Shown piece after piece: positions 29,724-36,693 of a DNA stretch of 36,693 nucleotides. Below the pieces are notes generated by a model that worked only from the letters and a program-made list of their open reading frames with translations, did not search any database and was not told the origin of the DNA. The translations under genes and the position numbers were made by a program. Source of the DNA: a virus; the IMG/VR virus record IMGVR_UViG_3300009127_000019, positions 1-36,693 of that record. One strand, 5' to 3'. The stretch's first letter is position 1, and each line of letters begins with the position of its first letter.

Positions 29724-30377
29724 ATGGGTAAGGCAAGAGGTAAACTCAACTTTAAGCAGGATCAATTCGCCTTCTACCTGTTCCAGGGCTGTACTCAACG
29801 TGACGCTTTTATTAAAGCTTATAAACCACCTCAACCTCTGAAGCTAGCTCAAATTGATACCTCTGCGAGCCGTATCGCTCGCCGGGCAGAGGTCAACGAA
29901 CGCTTACATGAACTCCGAGCTGAAGTAGCACAGCGCCTCATCGATGAAAAAGTCATGTCCGAGCAAGAGCGCCGCGAAGTCTTAACCAAGATCGGCCGGG
30001 CAAAGATAGGCGATTTCGTAAATGAGGCTGGTGACGTTGATCTGAGCAAGCCTGAAGCAATGAACAGCCCGGCTGTGGGTGGCATTAAGAAGACAGTTTG
30101 GCAGGGTGGCAAGGGTGGCCAGGCAAGCTCTGAGACTGTCCATATAACCGTTAGGGACCCAATAGCGGCCGTTAAGGAATTAAACCTCATGGATCAGCTA
30201 TACTCCGGAGCCGCGGCATTTATCCGTGACGAACACAAGGAGATTAATATATTCGTTATTGACGATAAAGCTAAAAAACTATTGGCCAGGGTCCGGGAGA
30301 GGACTGGCAAACTGATAACCGGACCAGGAACCGGGGGCGATGATGGCACTGGAAACGATAGCGGCAATTCTAGCTGA
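29724..30377 (+). CDS. terS: Terminase small subunit
   Basis: This 217-residue protein opens with KLNFKQDQFAFYLFQGCTQRDAFIKAY, the helix-turn-helix opening of Terminase_2-type small subunits. RADIDTSASRIARR-like and NERLHELRAEVAQRL helices follow, then SEQERREVLTKIGRAKIGDF and a beta-like end containing INIFVIDDKAKKLL. It recognises the packaging site on phage DNA and delivers it to the large subunit at 31835. The acidic glycine-rich tail is not part of the core. It opens the late operon. Confidence 0.8.
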   Translation: MGKARGKLNFKQDQFAFYLFQGCTQRDAFIKAYKPPQPLKLAQIDTSASRIARRAEVNERLHELRAEVAQRLIDEKVMSEQERREVLTKIGRAKIGDFVNEAGDVDLSKPEAMNSPAVGGIKKTVWQGGKGGQASSETVHITVRDPIAAVKELNLMDQLYSGAAAFIRDEHKEINIFVIDDKAKKLLARVRERTGKLITGPGTGGDDGTGNDSGNSS

Positions 30378-30714
30378 CCTGGATAACCTGGTCGAACAGT
30401 ACCGGCACCGGGTAGCAGCCGGTTTATTGCCTGATTTATGCCTGGGGCCGGTTGACATAAATGGCATTAGTGCGTCCCTTAGATATAAATATCCTCACAA
30501 TTCTTTGTCAACTAACATAGGCCGACGTCCGCTGCCTGGTTCTGGTGATAGCTCCGGCCTGGTCGATCTCGATGGTCCGGCACCGGGGCATAGTCCGGGG
30601 AAAGATTGTAGTGGCGCGGCTCGGTTGCCCGGTGATAACATGATACCCGGCCCCGGTAGCAACCCCTGGGAAGTGGGGGGTAGCCTGGTTAACACCCCCC
30701 GGTGGGTAGGTTAG
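30343..30714 (+). CDS. Hypothetical protein with Pro/Gly-rich tail
   Basis: This 123-residue frame overlaps the end of terS. Residues 1-34 (MALETIAAILADLDNLVEQYRHRVAAGLLPD) look like a genuine helical domain. The rest is Pro/Gly/Asp-rich (RPLPGSGDSSGLVDLDGPAPG) and could be either a disordered tail or chance coding over GC-rich inverted-repeat sequence. The ATG at 30340 is an alternative start. Confidence 0.45.
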   Translation: MALETIAAILADLDNLVEQYRHRVAAGLLPDLCLGPVDINGISASLRYKYPHNSLSTNIGRRPLPGSGDSSGLVDLDGPAPGHSPGKDCSGAARLPGDNMIPGPGSNPWEVGGSLVNTPRWVG

Positions 30715-30782
30715 ATGGTGTGTCTCCGAATTTTTATCTCCAATTTCATATTACATAGTTTTATAACTGAGGGTGGTTCTAC

Positions 30783-30824
30783 ATGGCAAAAGAGCTTAAC
30801 GAAACTTACAGAGGTAGATTATGA
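30783..30824 (+). CDS. Possible 13-residue leader peptide
   Basis: MAKELNETYRGRL starts after GAGGGTGGTTCTAC and its TGA overlaps the ATG of the next gene (TTATGA). This is the arrangement of a coupling leader peptide. The 106 bases between 30714 and 30821 hold nothing else that can be called. Confidence 0.35.
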   Translation: MAKELNETYRGRL

Positions 30825-31096
30825 AAGACCAAGAGATTGTAGACAGTGTTACAAAGCGAGTATCCGAGAACTCCTTTTGTTGGGGCGAGGTTTGGGATGA
30901 ATACTTTATACGAGTCCTAGTGCGGTATACACGCTGGATAGAGAGGGCTAAGTGGGATGATGTATGGTTAATGCGTCTGCTAACTAAGTTTGACGCTAAG
31001 TGGATTGCGGAAATTAACGAGGGATTAAGAGCCGTTAAAGAAGGCAGGGTTAAGCCCTGGTCTGAAGTTAAAGAGGAACTGGGGATTGAAGCGTGA
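30821..31096 (+). CDS. Small hypothetical protein
   Basis: This 91-residue protein is Trp-rich (FCWGEVWDEYFIRVLVRYTRWIERAKWDDVWLM) and ends GRVKPWSEVKEELGIEA. That ending is common in small bacterial and phage regulators and antitoxin-like proteins, but the body is unlike them. GAGGTAGATT precedes the ATG. Function is unknown. Confidence 0.6.
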   Translation: MKDQEIVDSVTKRVSENSFCWGEVWDEYFIRVLVRYTRWIERAKWDDVWLMRLLTKFDAKWIAEINEGLRAVKEGRVKPWSEVKEELGIEA

Positions 31097-31116
31097 TTAT
31101 GTAAAGGAGGCTAGAG

Positions 31117-31371
31117 ATGGCAGAGAAACTTAACGTAGTAGACGGAACCTTCGCTCATAGGAGTGATGAAGAGCTAGAGAAGGCGATAAGTAGTGTTAAG
31201 ATGGGTATGGGGAAGATGGTAGAGGTAGCGGGGATAGCGCCTGACCTTGCGGATAATCTCTCTACGATACACGATTTACTGGTCGAGTTAAAGTGGATGA
31301 GGGGTAGGTTAGAGATAGCTAGGAAGAGGCGGGCAGAGCGAGCGAATGTAGTGGGGGCTGTAGAATTGTGA
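31117..31371 (+). CDS. Small helical hypothetical protein
   Basis: This 84-residue protein is helical (DEELEKAISSVKMGMGKMVE, HDLLVELKWMRGRLEIARKRR). AAAGGAGGCTAGAG gives a strong ribosome site. Its stop overlaps the GTG start of the peptide deformylase gene (GTGA). Function is unknown. Confidence 0.6.
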   Translation: MAEKLNVVDGTFAHRSDEELEKAISSVKMGMGKMVEVAGIAPDLADNLSTIHDLLVELKWMRGRLEIARKRRAERANVVGAVEL

Positions 31372-31832
31372 TCGTTACCGATATATCAAAGCTCAAAACT
31401 CCCACGCTGGATATACCGAAGGGTGAAGATGTAGGCGATTTCATAAACGCTATGCTGAGTGTGTGGGAGTGGTGTAAGGGTCATGTGCCGGAAGGTTTGG
31501 TACCAGTAGGCCTTGCGGCTAATCAGTGTGGATTAACGCGGAGCATAATTCTTGTGCAATTACAGCAGGGGATTGCGCCGGAGTTTATAATTAACCCGAT
31601 TATAACAAAGGCGAAAGGCAGACAGTACGGCCCGGAGACTTGTTTGAGCTTGCCTGGCAAGACGATATACATCGAGCGAAACCAGGAGATCAAGGTTCGT
31701 GGTATGCAGAGGTACGGTTTTCCCGGCAAATGGCATCTGAGGGGCTTGAAGGCGCGCATTGTGCAACATGAGATAGACCATCTGAGGGGGAAAGTGATAA
31801 CGGATTACGAACCAACATTATGTAAGGTTTAG
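31368..31832 (+). CDS. def: Peptide deformylase
   Basis: This 154-residue protein has all three motifs of the family: GLAANQ (48-53), ETCLS with metal ligand Cys92 (90-94), and QHEIDH with His134, Glu135 and His138 (133-138). It removes the formyl group from N-terminal methionine of new proteins. Phage-encoded deformylases are known from marine phages, where they are thought to maintain processing of virion or photosystem proteins. The start is GTG, coupled to the preceding gene. It lies directly before the large terminase. Confidence 0.92.
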   Translation: MIVTDISKLKTPTLDIPKGEDVGDFINAMLSVWEWCKGHVPEGLVPVGLAANQCGLTRSIILVQLQQGIAPEFIINPIITKAKGRQYGPETCLSLPGKTIYIERNQEIKVRGMQRYGFPGKWHLRGLKARIVQHEIDHLRGKVITDYEPTLCKV

Positions 31833-31834
31833 TT

Positions 31835-33094
31835 ATGGCAACTGAGACAGAGCAGAAACCGCCGTTAGAGATAAAAACTACCAGGGTATTCAAGGATTGC
31901 CTGGAGGCGTGGTGCGGTGGCTTTCGGCGCTTGCTGGAAGAGGGTGGAACGTCAAGCTCTAAGACATGGAGTATCTTGCAGTTTCTAATTTACCTAGCGA
32001 CAGAAGCGCAATCGCCGATGTTGATCTCCGTAGTCTCCGAATCGCTGCCTCATTTGAAGCGTGGCTGTATACGAGACTTCTTTGCTATCCTGGGCGAATC
32101 ACCTGATAATAATCCTTTCTGGTCAAAGACAGAGTTTACATACCGGCGACCTCAATGGAAAGGCACTATAGAGTTTTTCGGCGCTGACGATGCCGGTAAG
32201 GTTCGCGGTCCCCGGCGGCAAGTGCTGTTTATCAACGAGGGCAACAATGTACCCTGGGAAACGGCTAGGGGTTTAGATGTTCGTACCGAGCTATTTACCT
32301 TCTGCGATTGGAACCCGGTAGGTGAGTTTTGGGCGCATGATAACTGGATTGGCGATAAGGAGAACTATTACGGCCACTCCACATATCTCGATGCAGCCCA
32401 CGTTTTACCGAAGGCTGTTGTAGACAACATAGAATCTAACCGGGATAAGGACCCGAACTGGTGGAATATCTACGGCTTGGGCCTGTTAGGTAAGGTTGAG
32501 GGCCTGGTTCATGCTAATTTTGAACAGGTGGATGAATTGCCTAAAGGCCCGGTGTTCTACGGTCTTGACTTCGGCTTTCTGGTTGATCCTACGGTGTTGG
32601 TGGCGAATGTGGCGATTGGCGATAAGCTCTACTCAAAGCAGATATTCTATGAATACGGCGAATTAACCAACGATGCCATTGCCCGGCAGATGGATTTATG
32701 CGGCGTTAAGAAGGGCTTTGATCCTATCTATGCCGACCCCGACGAACCGAAGAGTATTATAGAGATTGCCAAAACAGGGTTTGTGATTAAGGAAGCGGTT
32801 AAAGGGCCGGGTAGTGTAAAGTTTGGGATCCAAAAAGTCAACCAGTATTATCAACACTGGACTAAAGATTCTGTGGACTGTATTAAAGAGCAGAGAAATT
32901 ATCGTTTTATTCCTGATAAAGACGGTAAGTTAACCGATAAAACAACCCACCAGTTCTCACACGGCATGGATGCGAGACGCTATGCCGTAGCCACATATGT
33001 ACCGATGCTGGTTGCCCATAAGAGGCCGGTGAGTTATATATCCGGCAGACAGACCCCAGCATTGCAATTACTGAAGGGGAGCTATCCGAGATGA
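31835..33094 (+). CDS. terL: Terminase large subunit
   Basis: This 419-residue packaging motor has a Walker A of type GGTSSSKT (37-44), Walker B VLFINEG (130-136) and a coupling motif FCDWNP (156-161). The C-terminal RNase H-like nuclease has acidic residues D245 (YGLDFGF), D301 (YADPDEP) and D379 (HGMDARRY). It cuts concatemers and pumps DNA into the head through the portal. It starts two bases after the deformylase stop; order with terS and portal is canonical. Confidence 0.93.
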   Translation: MATETEQKPPLEIKTTRVFKDCLEAWCGGFRRLLEEGGTSSSKTWSILQFLIYLATEAQSPMLISVVSESLPHLKRGCIRDFFAILGESPDNNPFWSKTEFTYRRPQWKGTIEFFGADDAGKVRGPRRQVLFINEGNNVPWETARGLDVRTELFTFCDWNPVGEFWAHDNWIGDKENYYGHSTYLDAAHVLPKAVVDNIESNRDKDPNWWNIYGLGLLGKVEGLVHANFEQVDELPKGPVFYGLDFGFLVDPTVLVANVAIGDKLYSKQIFYEYGELTNDAIARQMDLCGVKKGFDPIYADPDEPKSIIEIAKTGFVIKEAVKGPGSVKFGIQKVNQYYQHWTKDSVDCIKEQRNYRFIPDKDGKLTDKTTHQFSHGMDARRYAVATYVPMLVAHKRPVSYISGRQTPALQLLKGSYPR

Positions 33095-33095
33095 A

Positions 33096-33179
33096 ATGGA
33101 AACCACCTTCTTAATAGTTACTTTGATAGGTTTGGCTGTTCTGGTGTGTTATTGTATTTATCGGATAAGGAGAAAATAA
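33096..33179 (+). CDS. Single-pass membrane microprotein
   Basis: METTFLIVTLIGLAVLVCYC followed by IYRIRRK makes a 27-residue protein with one membrane helix and a basic end, as in small host-membrane effectors. It begins one base after the large-terminase stop. The ribosome site is weak, so expression depends on coupling. The composition is unlikely by chance but the length is minimal. Confidence 0.45.
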   Translation: METTFLIVTLIGLAVLVCYCIYRIRRK

Positions 33180-33185
33180 TATGGG

Positions 33186-33386
33186 GTGATTACTAGGCCG
33201 GATTGGTTACAGATATTGACTAGTTGCCCGAATTGTGGCAATGTATACGCAAGGCTGGAGAACGGTGCTTGGGTATGTGATCTGCTTAAAAACGGGTGCG
33301 GCATGGTACTTGATAAACCGAGCAGACCGCGGAAACCGCAGGGGTTAGACATTAAACTACCCGTCCGCAGACGGAAATTCAAGTAA
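33186..33386 (+). CDS. Zinc-ribbon protein
   Basis: This 66-residue protein has SCPNCGNVYARLENGAWVC followed by NGCG, a C2C2 ribbon, and a basic tail (LPVRRRKFK). It starts at GTG 33186 with AAGGAGAAAATAAT upstream. It sits between terminase and portal; a nucleic-acid or packaging-motor partner is possible. Confidence 0.6.
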   Translation: MITRPDWLQILTSCPNCGNVYARLENGAWVCDLLKNGCGMVLDKPSRPRKPQGLDIKLPVRRRKFK

Positions 33387-33396
33387 GGAGAAATAA

Positions 33397-33684
33397 GTGG
33401 ACGTAAAAGAAAGGATAACTCAAAAGGAAAAGGACCAGATTAACGAACTGCTCATTGAGAACTCGGTGCTTGAGCAGATTGTGAAGAAAAAGAAAACCGA
33501 ACTGCACACTACCATGTTGGGTGTTCTTCATAAACTAGGGTATGACGAGAAAATGTACGTCCTCATGGTCAATCCGGCTAAGGATATGTGGGAGGTTAAA
33601 CTGGCAGACGGTGTTCTTGTCAAGCCCGGCGATCCAATATCACAAGGCCCGAACCGCCAGCACCGGCGGCACCTTGAACAGTGA
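33397..33684 (+). CDS. Small coiled-coil hypothetical protein
   Basis: This 95-residue protein has an N-terminal charged helix (RITQKEKDQINELLIENSVLEQIVKKKK) and a small beta-like domain (YVLMVNPAKDMWEVKLADG). It starts at GTG with AAGGAGAAATAA upstream. It occupies the gap between terminase and portal; function is unknown. Confidence 0.6.
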   Translation: MDVKERITQKEKDQINELLIENSVLEQIVKKKKTELHTTMLGVLHKLGYDEKMYVLMVNPAKDMWEVKLADGVLVKPGDPISQGPNRQHRRHLEQ

Positions 33685-33717
33685 GGTAATTTGTGAACGG
33701 TTTAGGGGGTAATTATT

Positions 33718-35472
33718 ATGGCTGAAACTTTGGATACCTGGAAAAAGATAGATAAGCGACTAACACAACTGGATGATCTATACAAACGCATGGATGACAC
33801 TAAGGATGTGGCCTATCTCAAGAAGTACCAGCTTACCGATTTCCAAAACCCGCCTCAACCTATCCCGAATGTCATCAATGTAACCGGCAATAAGCCCGGC
33901 GTGTTCGGCCATAATATCATTGCAGACCTCATTAACATTAAGTGGCAGACCGTTATTGAGGGGCAGCTTAGTGGAAATGACGCCCACCTGATTGAAGAGT
34001 TTATCGAAGATAATCTACAAATGGCCGATGAGTATATCCTTAAACGGTACGGCATCATCGGGCTTAAAGAATGGCTCTGTAACCACGTGTGTATCCGAGG
34101 GCCGATTGGTGTAATGTGGATGCCGGTTATCAATGATGACGCGTATTCAGTTCATTGCCTACCTCTTGATATGCGCTATTCTCCCTTCCTTTATGGTGCC
34201 GATGGGCTAGCTTGGATCGCTCCGATTACCTACCGAACTAAGGAGGAACTCGAATCGGAACTGGAGAATTACGATAAAAAGGATATTGTCGCTGGTTTTA
34301 CGGTACCTGACGGTGATGATATTGAGGTGCGGGATTATTGGGATGGTAAGAAAAACGAACTTTGGATCGCTACGGAAAAGGCTGTTGAAAGAGAGCATCC
34401 ATTCGGTAAACCGCCTGGGGTTATTGCCTTCCCCCCGGCTGGATTTATGCTCAGGGATAAGGGCTACCTTAAACATGAGGGTGAGGATATATTCTATCTA
34501 ATCCGTGATCTCAACGAGGAACTTAACCGACAACTTACCATTGAGCAATCACTGATCTATAACGCTCTCCATCCCCCTTATGAGCGTGAGGTTGAAACCC
34601 CGGATGCTGGACCATCTCTTCCAGCACCGAAGGCAGGGGAGTCATTGGATGTTGCAAAGGGGGAAATGCACAAGGCCGTACCTACCGGAGACTTTAACCG
34701 GGCAAACTTCAGTGCCAAAGCCGACTTGATTAAGATGTTCGATGAGGGAGCGCCAGTAGCTCCCCGTATGTATACGCAACCACCTTCCGGCGCTATGCTT
34801 GTCGCTGAAATGGAGGCGTTACAGAGGTTACAGGGTTCCCGTATTGTGACGCTCAAGGTACTTTTCGAAGGTCTTTATCGTGATATGATTGAGTTTTGGA
34901 GGACAATATCTGCCGATGACGGCGAGGCAAAGATAGGGAAGATCGGTAAGAAGCGACACTATACCATTGCTCAACTGAAAGACCCCAAAGACTATAGTAT
35001 CGAGTGCCACGAAATGACCAAGAGTAAGCGGCAGGAATTGGCTAACATGGCACTATTCCTCTCCGCTTACGGTAAGCTACCGATGAAGTATAATCTCACC
35101 AATGTCCTACAGGCCGAGGACCCTGAAGGCATAATGAGAGAACTTGCTATTGAAGAGATTGAAAGGGCCGATCCCTCACTCGCACTACTTCAGATGGCCT
35201 TTAAGTTAATCGACGAGGCTGAGGAACTAGAGGATGAGGCAGAGTATAACGCTAAGAAACTTGAGGCCAGGATGCTCATTAAGCGGGGCGTGGGTATCAT
35301 TAAGACCTTACAGAATGGAGGCCAGCCAGCACCAGAAGTGGCGGAGGGGGCGGGTTTGGAACAACGAAAGGGCAACCCGAATATTCTACCTGCTTTGATA
35401 GGGGCTTCTGGTATGCCAGCCGGAACACCCAAAGAGGCGCAGCCGCCTAATTTACCTGGGGAGGCGATCTAA
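33718..35472 (+). CDS. Portal protein
   Basis: This 584-residue protein follows the large terminase. It has the portal features YGIIGLKEWLCNHVCIRGPIGVMWMP, the DLNEELNRQLTIEQSL long helix, the APRMYTQPPSGAMLVAEMEALQRLQGSR stem region, and an acidic helical C-terminus with a proline-rich tail. Portals form the dodecameric gate at one head vertex through which DNA enters and leaves. The ATG at 33718 lies about eight bases after a GGGGG-containing site (TTTAGGGGGTAATTATT). The assignment rests on position, length and pattern. Confidence 0.82.
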   Translation: MAETLDTWKKIDKRLTQLDDLYKRMDDTKDVAYLKKYQLTDFQNPPQPIPNVINVTGNKPGVFGHNIIADLINIKWQTVIEGQLSGNDAHLIEEFIEDNLQMADEYILKRYGIIGLKEWLCNHVCIRGPIGVMWMPVINDDAYSVHCLPLDMRYSPFLYGADGLAWIAPITYRTKEELESELENYDKKDIVAGFTVPDGDDIEVRDYWDGKKNELWIATEKAVEREHPFGKPPGVIAFPPAGFMLRDKGYLKHEGEDIFYLIRDLNEELNRQLTIEQSLIYNALHPPYEREVETPDAGPSLPAPKAGESLDVAKGEMHKAVPTGDFNRANFSAKADLIKMFDEGAPVAPRMYTQPPSGAMLVAEMEALQRLQGSRIVTLKVLFEGLYRDMIEFWRTISADDGEAKIGKIGKKRHYTIAQLKDPKDYSIECHEMTKSKRQELANMALFLSAYGKLPMKYNLTNVLQAEDPEGIMRELAIEEIERADPSLALLQMAFKLIDEAEELEDEAEYNAKKLEARMLIKRGVGIIKTLQNGGQPAPEVAEGAGLEQRKGNPNILPALIGASGMPAGTPKEAQPPNLPGEAI

Positions 35473-35609
35473 TGGCTAAAGATACATACAGTAAACAGGA
35501 CGCAATGGACGAATATCGGGAGGCGATGGAAGGACCGGAAGTCAATAAAAATAAAGGCAATCTTAAAGAGCGCATAAAGCAAATAGTTAAAAACGTAAGG
35601 AAAAAGTAA
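35472..35609 (+). CDS. Small hypothetical protein
   Basis: This 45-residue protein (MAKDTYSKQDAMDEYREAMEG) ends in a basic helix, NLKERIKQIVKNVRKK. Its start overlaps the portal stop (TAATG) and GAGGCGATCT precedes it. Position between portal and the internal protein suggests a small virion or chaperone role. No family is recognised. Confidence 0.55.
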   Translation: MAKDTYSKQDAMDEYREAMEGPEVNKNKGNLKERIKQIVKNVRKK

Positions 35610-35615
35610 GAGGAA

Positions 35616-36693
35616 ATGGCGAAAGCTATACTATCCAGATTAAGCAGGGACCCAAAAGTAGCTAAAGCACGAGCAAAGATTCTTGTCCAAACACCTGAGA
35701 CGCCAGAGGCTGAGTATCTGAGGGATGTTTTTAGGGTTTCGGCACAAGACCTTGCCGAGCTTGAGTCTATATATACTCTTGCTGGTTCAAAGGAAGCACC
35801 ACCTCGAGCAGTAGTACCGCCGACACCGGAACCAACGGCAGAACCGCCTGTAGTGCCATCGGCACCAAGCGGGGAGGTTCCACCAGAGGATACCTTTGAG
35901 ATAGTGAGTGGGCCCTATGCGGGCGAACTTTTAACCCGAACCCAGAAGGAGCAGTACGAGAAGTGGTTTGCTCAGTATGGTCAGGGTATGCCAATGACTA
36001 CCCGTGCTGCTGCACTGGCGCCCGGCGTCCTGGGTCAGGGTGTTGGTGTGACTACACCGCCACCACTACCGATTGCTAGGACTTCCGCTATTGCTTTTAT
36101 GAGGGCCGAAGCTGATATATCCGTACTGCCAGCTGATATTCAAACTCAGATACAAGATGAGTTTAGTGAAAAGAACATCGCAGTAAACGTAGCGAATGTT
36201 AATTACTGGATTAGACAAAAGCAAGAGCAAGCCCGGATGCTGAAGAGTGGCATTAGAACACTTTATCCTAGCGAACCTGATCCGCTAGGCTTTCTTGATG
36301 AAGTCCTGGCAGACGATGAAGCTATAGAAGATTTTGCTTTGGCGATCCATGAGCGTGGCCGGGATATATACACCGAAGCAATACTGTCTAACCTGGGGAT
36401 GACACCTGAAGAGATTGACATTTTCTTTGCGCCGCCTCAACCTATGGGGCGTACTCCTTCAGGTTTAGGCATGGTTAGAATGTACCAGGAATTTCTCAGA
36501 CAACAGGAAGTGGAGTTCGAGAACAAGTTAGCGGAGGAACAAAGGCTGATAAGAGAGCAACAAAACGCTGATATGAGAAAGGCAATGGGTATCGAGCAAC
36601 CGGGCTGGATGCGCGAAGAACCAAGATATGATTTGCCTATGGCCTACCCGGAGAAGTTTGGCCTGCCTGCAAACTGGAATGATCTATCGGAAG
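35616..36693 (+). CDS. Putative internal virion protein, runs off the right edge
   Basis: The gene starts at ATG 35616 with AAGAGGAA upstream; 359 complete codons are visible. The protein has an alanine/proline linker near residues 50-85 (PPTPEPTAEPPVVPSAP) and helical charged segments (IRQKQEQARMLK, EFENKLAEEQRLIREQQ). There is no stop before the edge. On a circular molecule it would end after four more codons at 12-14, giving 363 residues. Its place after portal suggests an internal core or ejection protein. Confidence 0.75.
   Translation, partial: MAKAILSRLSRDPKVAKARAKILVQTPETPEAEYLRDVFRVSAQDLAELESIYTLAGSKEAPPRAVVPPTPEPTAEPPVVPSAPSGEVPPEDTFEIVSGPYAGELLTRTQKEQYEKWFAQYGQGMPMTTRAAALAPGVLGQGVGVTTPPPLPIARTSAIAFMRAEADISVLPADIQTQIQDEFSEKNIAVNVANVNYWIRQKQEQARMLKSGIRTLYPSEPDPLGFLDEVLADDEAIEDFALAIHERGRDIYTEAILSNLGMTPEEIDIFFAPPQPMGRTPSGLGMVRMYQEFLRQQEVEFENKLAEEQRLIREQQNADMRKAMGIEQPGWMREEPRYDLPMAYPEKFGLPANWNDLSE

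Noticed and set aside
30470-30511. Minus-strand TTGACA with a weak TATATC, a possible antisense promoter downstream of terS
   Set aside because: The spacer would be 18 bases with a poor -10 and no gene follows on that strand. Chance in an AT-rich patch is likely.
30715-30900. 61-codon plus-strand frame
   Set aside because: It overlaps the better-supported gene at 30821 and the leader at 30783, and has no ribosome site or protein-like pattern.
1-36693. CRISPR array, tRNA genes, insertion sequences or an integrase with attachment sites
   Set aside because: No regularly spaced repeat-spacer array, no cloverleaf-type gene, no transposase and no tyrosine or serine recombinase was recognised by eye. 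A tRNA scan and profile searches were not possible here.

Overview
The window reads as the genome of a tailed double-stranded DNA phage of a bacterium. Terminase, portal, scaffold and major capsid genes are all recognisable, sigma70-type promoters are near consensus, and most gene starts carry Shine-Dalgarno sequences. The host cannot be named from the sequence. The two ends look like an arbitrary cut in a circular or circularly permuted molecule. The last gene (35616 to the right edge) has no stop in the window, but read across the join it ends after four more codons at positions 12-14. The join also restores the usual order: small terminase, large terminase, portal, internal proteins, scaffold, capsid. 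If this is right, 36,693 bp is the full unit genome.

Layout (+ strand unless stated). 29.7-36.7 kb and 0-7.6 kb: packaging and head genes (small terminase, peptide deformylase, large terminase, portal, two large internal virion-type proteins, Com-like zinc finger, DUF3008-like protein, scaffold, capsid). 7.6-17.5 kb: a co-directional run of virion genes, a tail hub/fibre gene that appears to start at an ATA codon, and a holin-like lysis cassette. 17.56-26.5 kb: an early operon behind a promoter with three phased GTGCTA repeats. It encodes a tiny helix-turn-helix protein, a RecT annealing protein, zinc ribbons, a ribbon-helix-helix protein, an ASCH-like protein, a C5-cytosine methyltransferase, a DnaC-like helicase loader, a VRR-NUC nuclease, a papain-like protein and an amino-methyltransferase broken by HNH endonucleases. 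26.6-29.45 kb: a minus-strand block with a replisome-organizer N-terminal protein, an MT-A70 adenine methyltransferase, a DUF7007-like protein and many microproteins. It has two strong promoters and converges on a hairpin terminator at 26.55 kb. 29.46-29.72 kb: a divergent control region with GTAACT repeats, a candidate origin or operator array.

The phage encodes no recognisable DNA polymerase, primase, integrase or classical endolysin. It probably recruits the host replisome through the organizer and loader proteins. RecT plus VRR-NUC could supply recombination, and three methyltransferases could mask restriction sites.

The most striking locus is 23.4-26.2 kb. One beta-type DNA methyltransferase carries two different HNH homing-type endonuclease genes, both on the opposite strand. 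The first splits the methyltransferase. The second lies inside it, yet the sense frame stays open for more than 200 codons across it. Both HNH genes have their own promoters, placed so that transcription would begin at or next to the ATG. The same leaderless arrangement occurs at the HTH gene and the small terminase.
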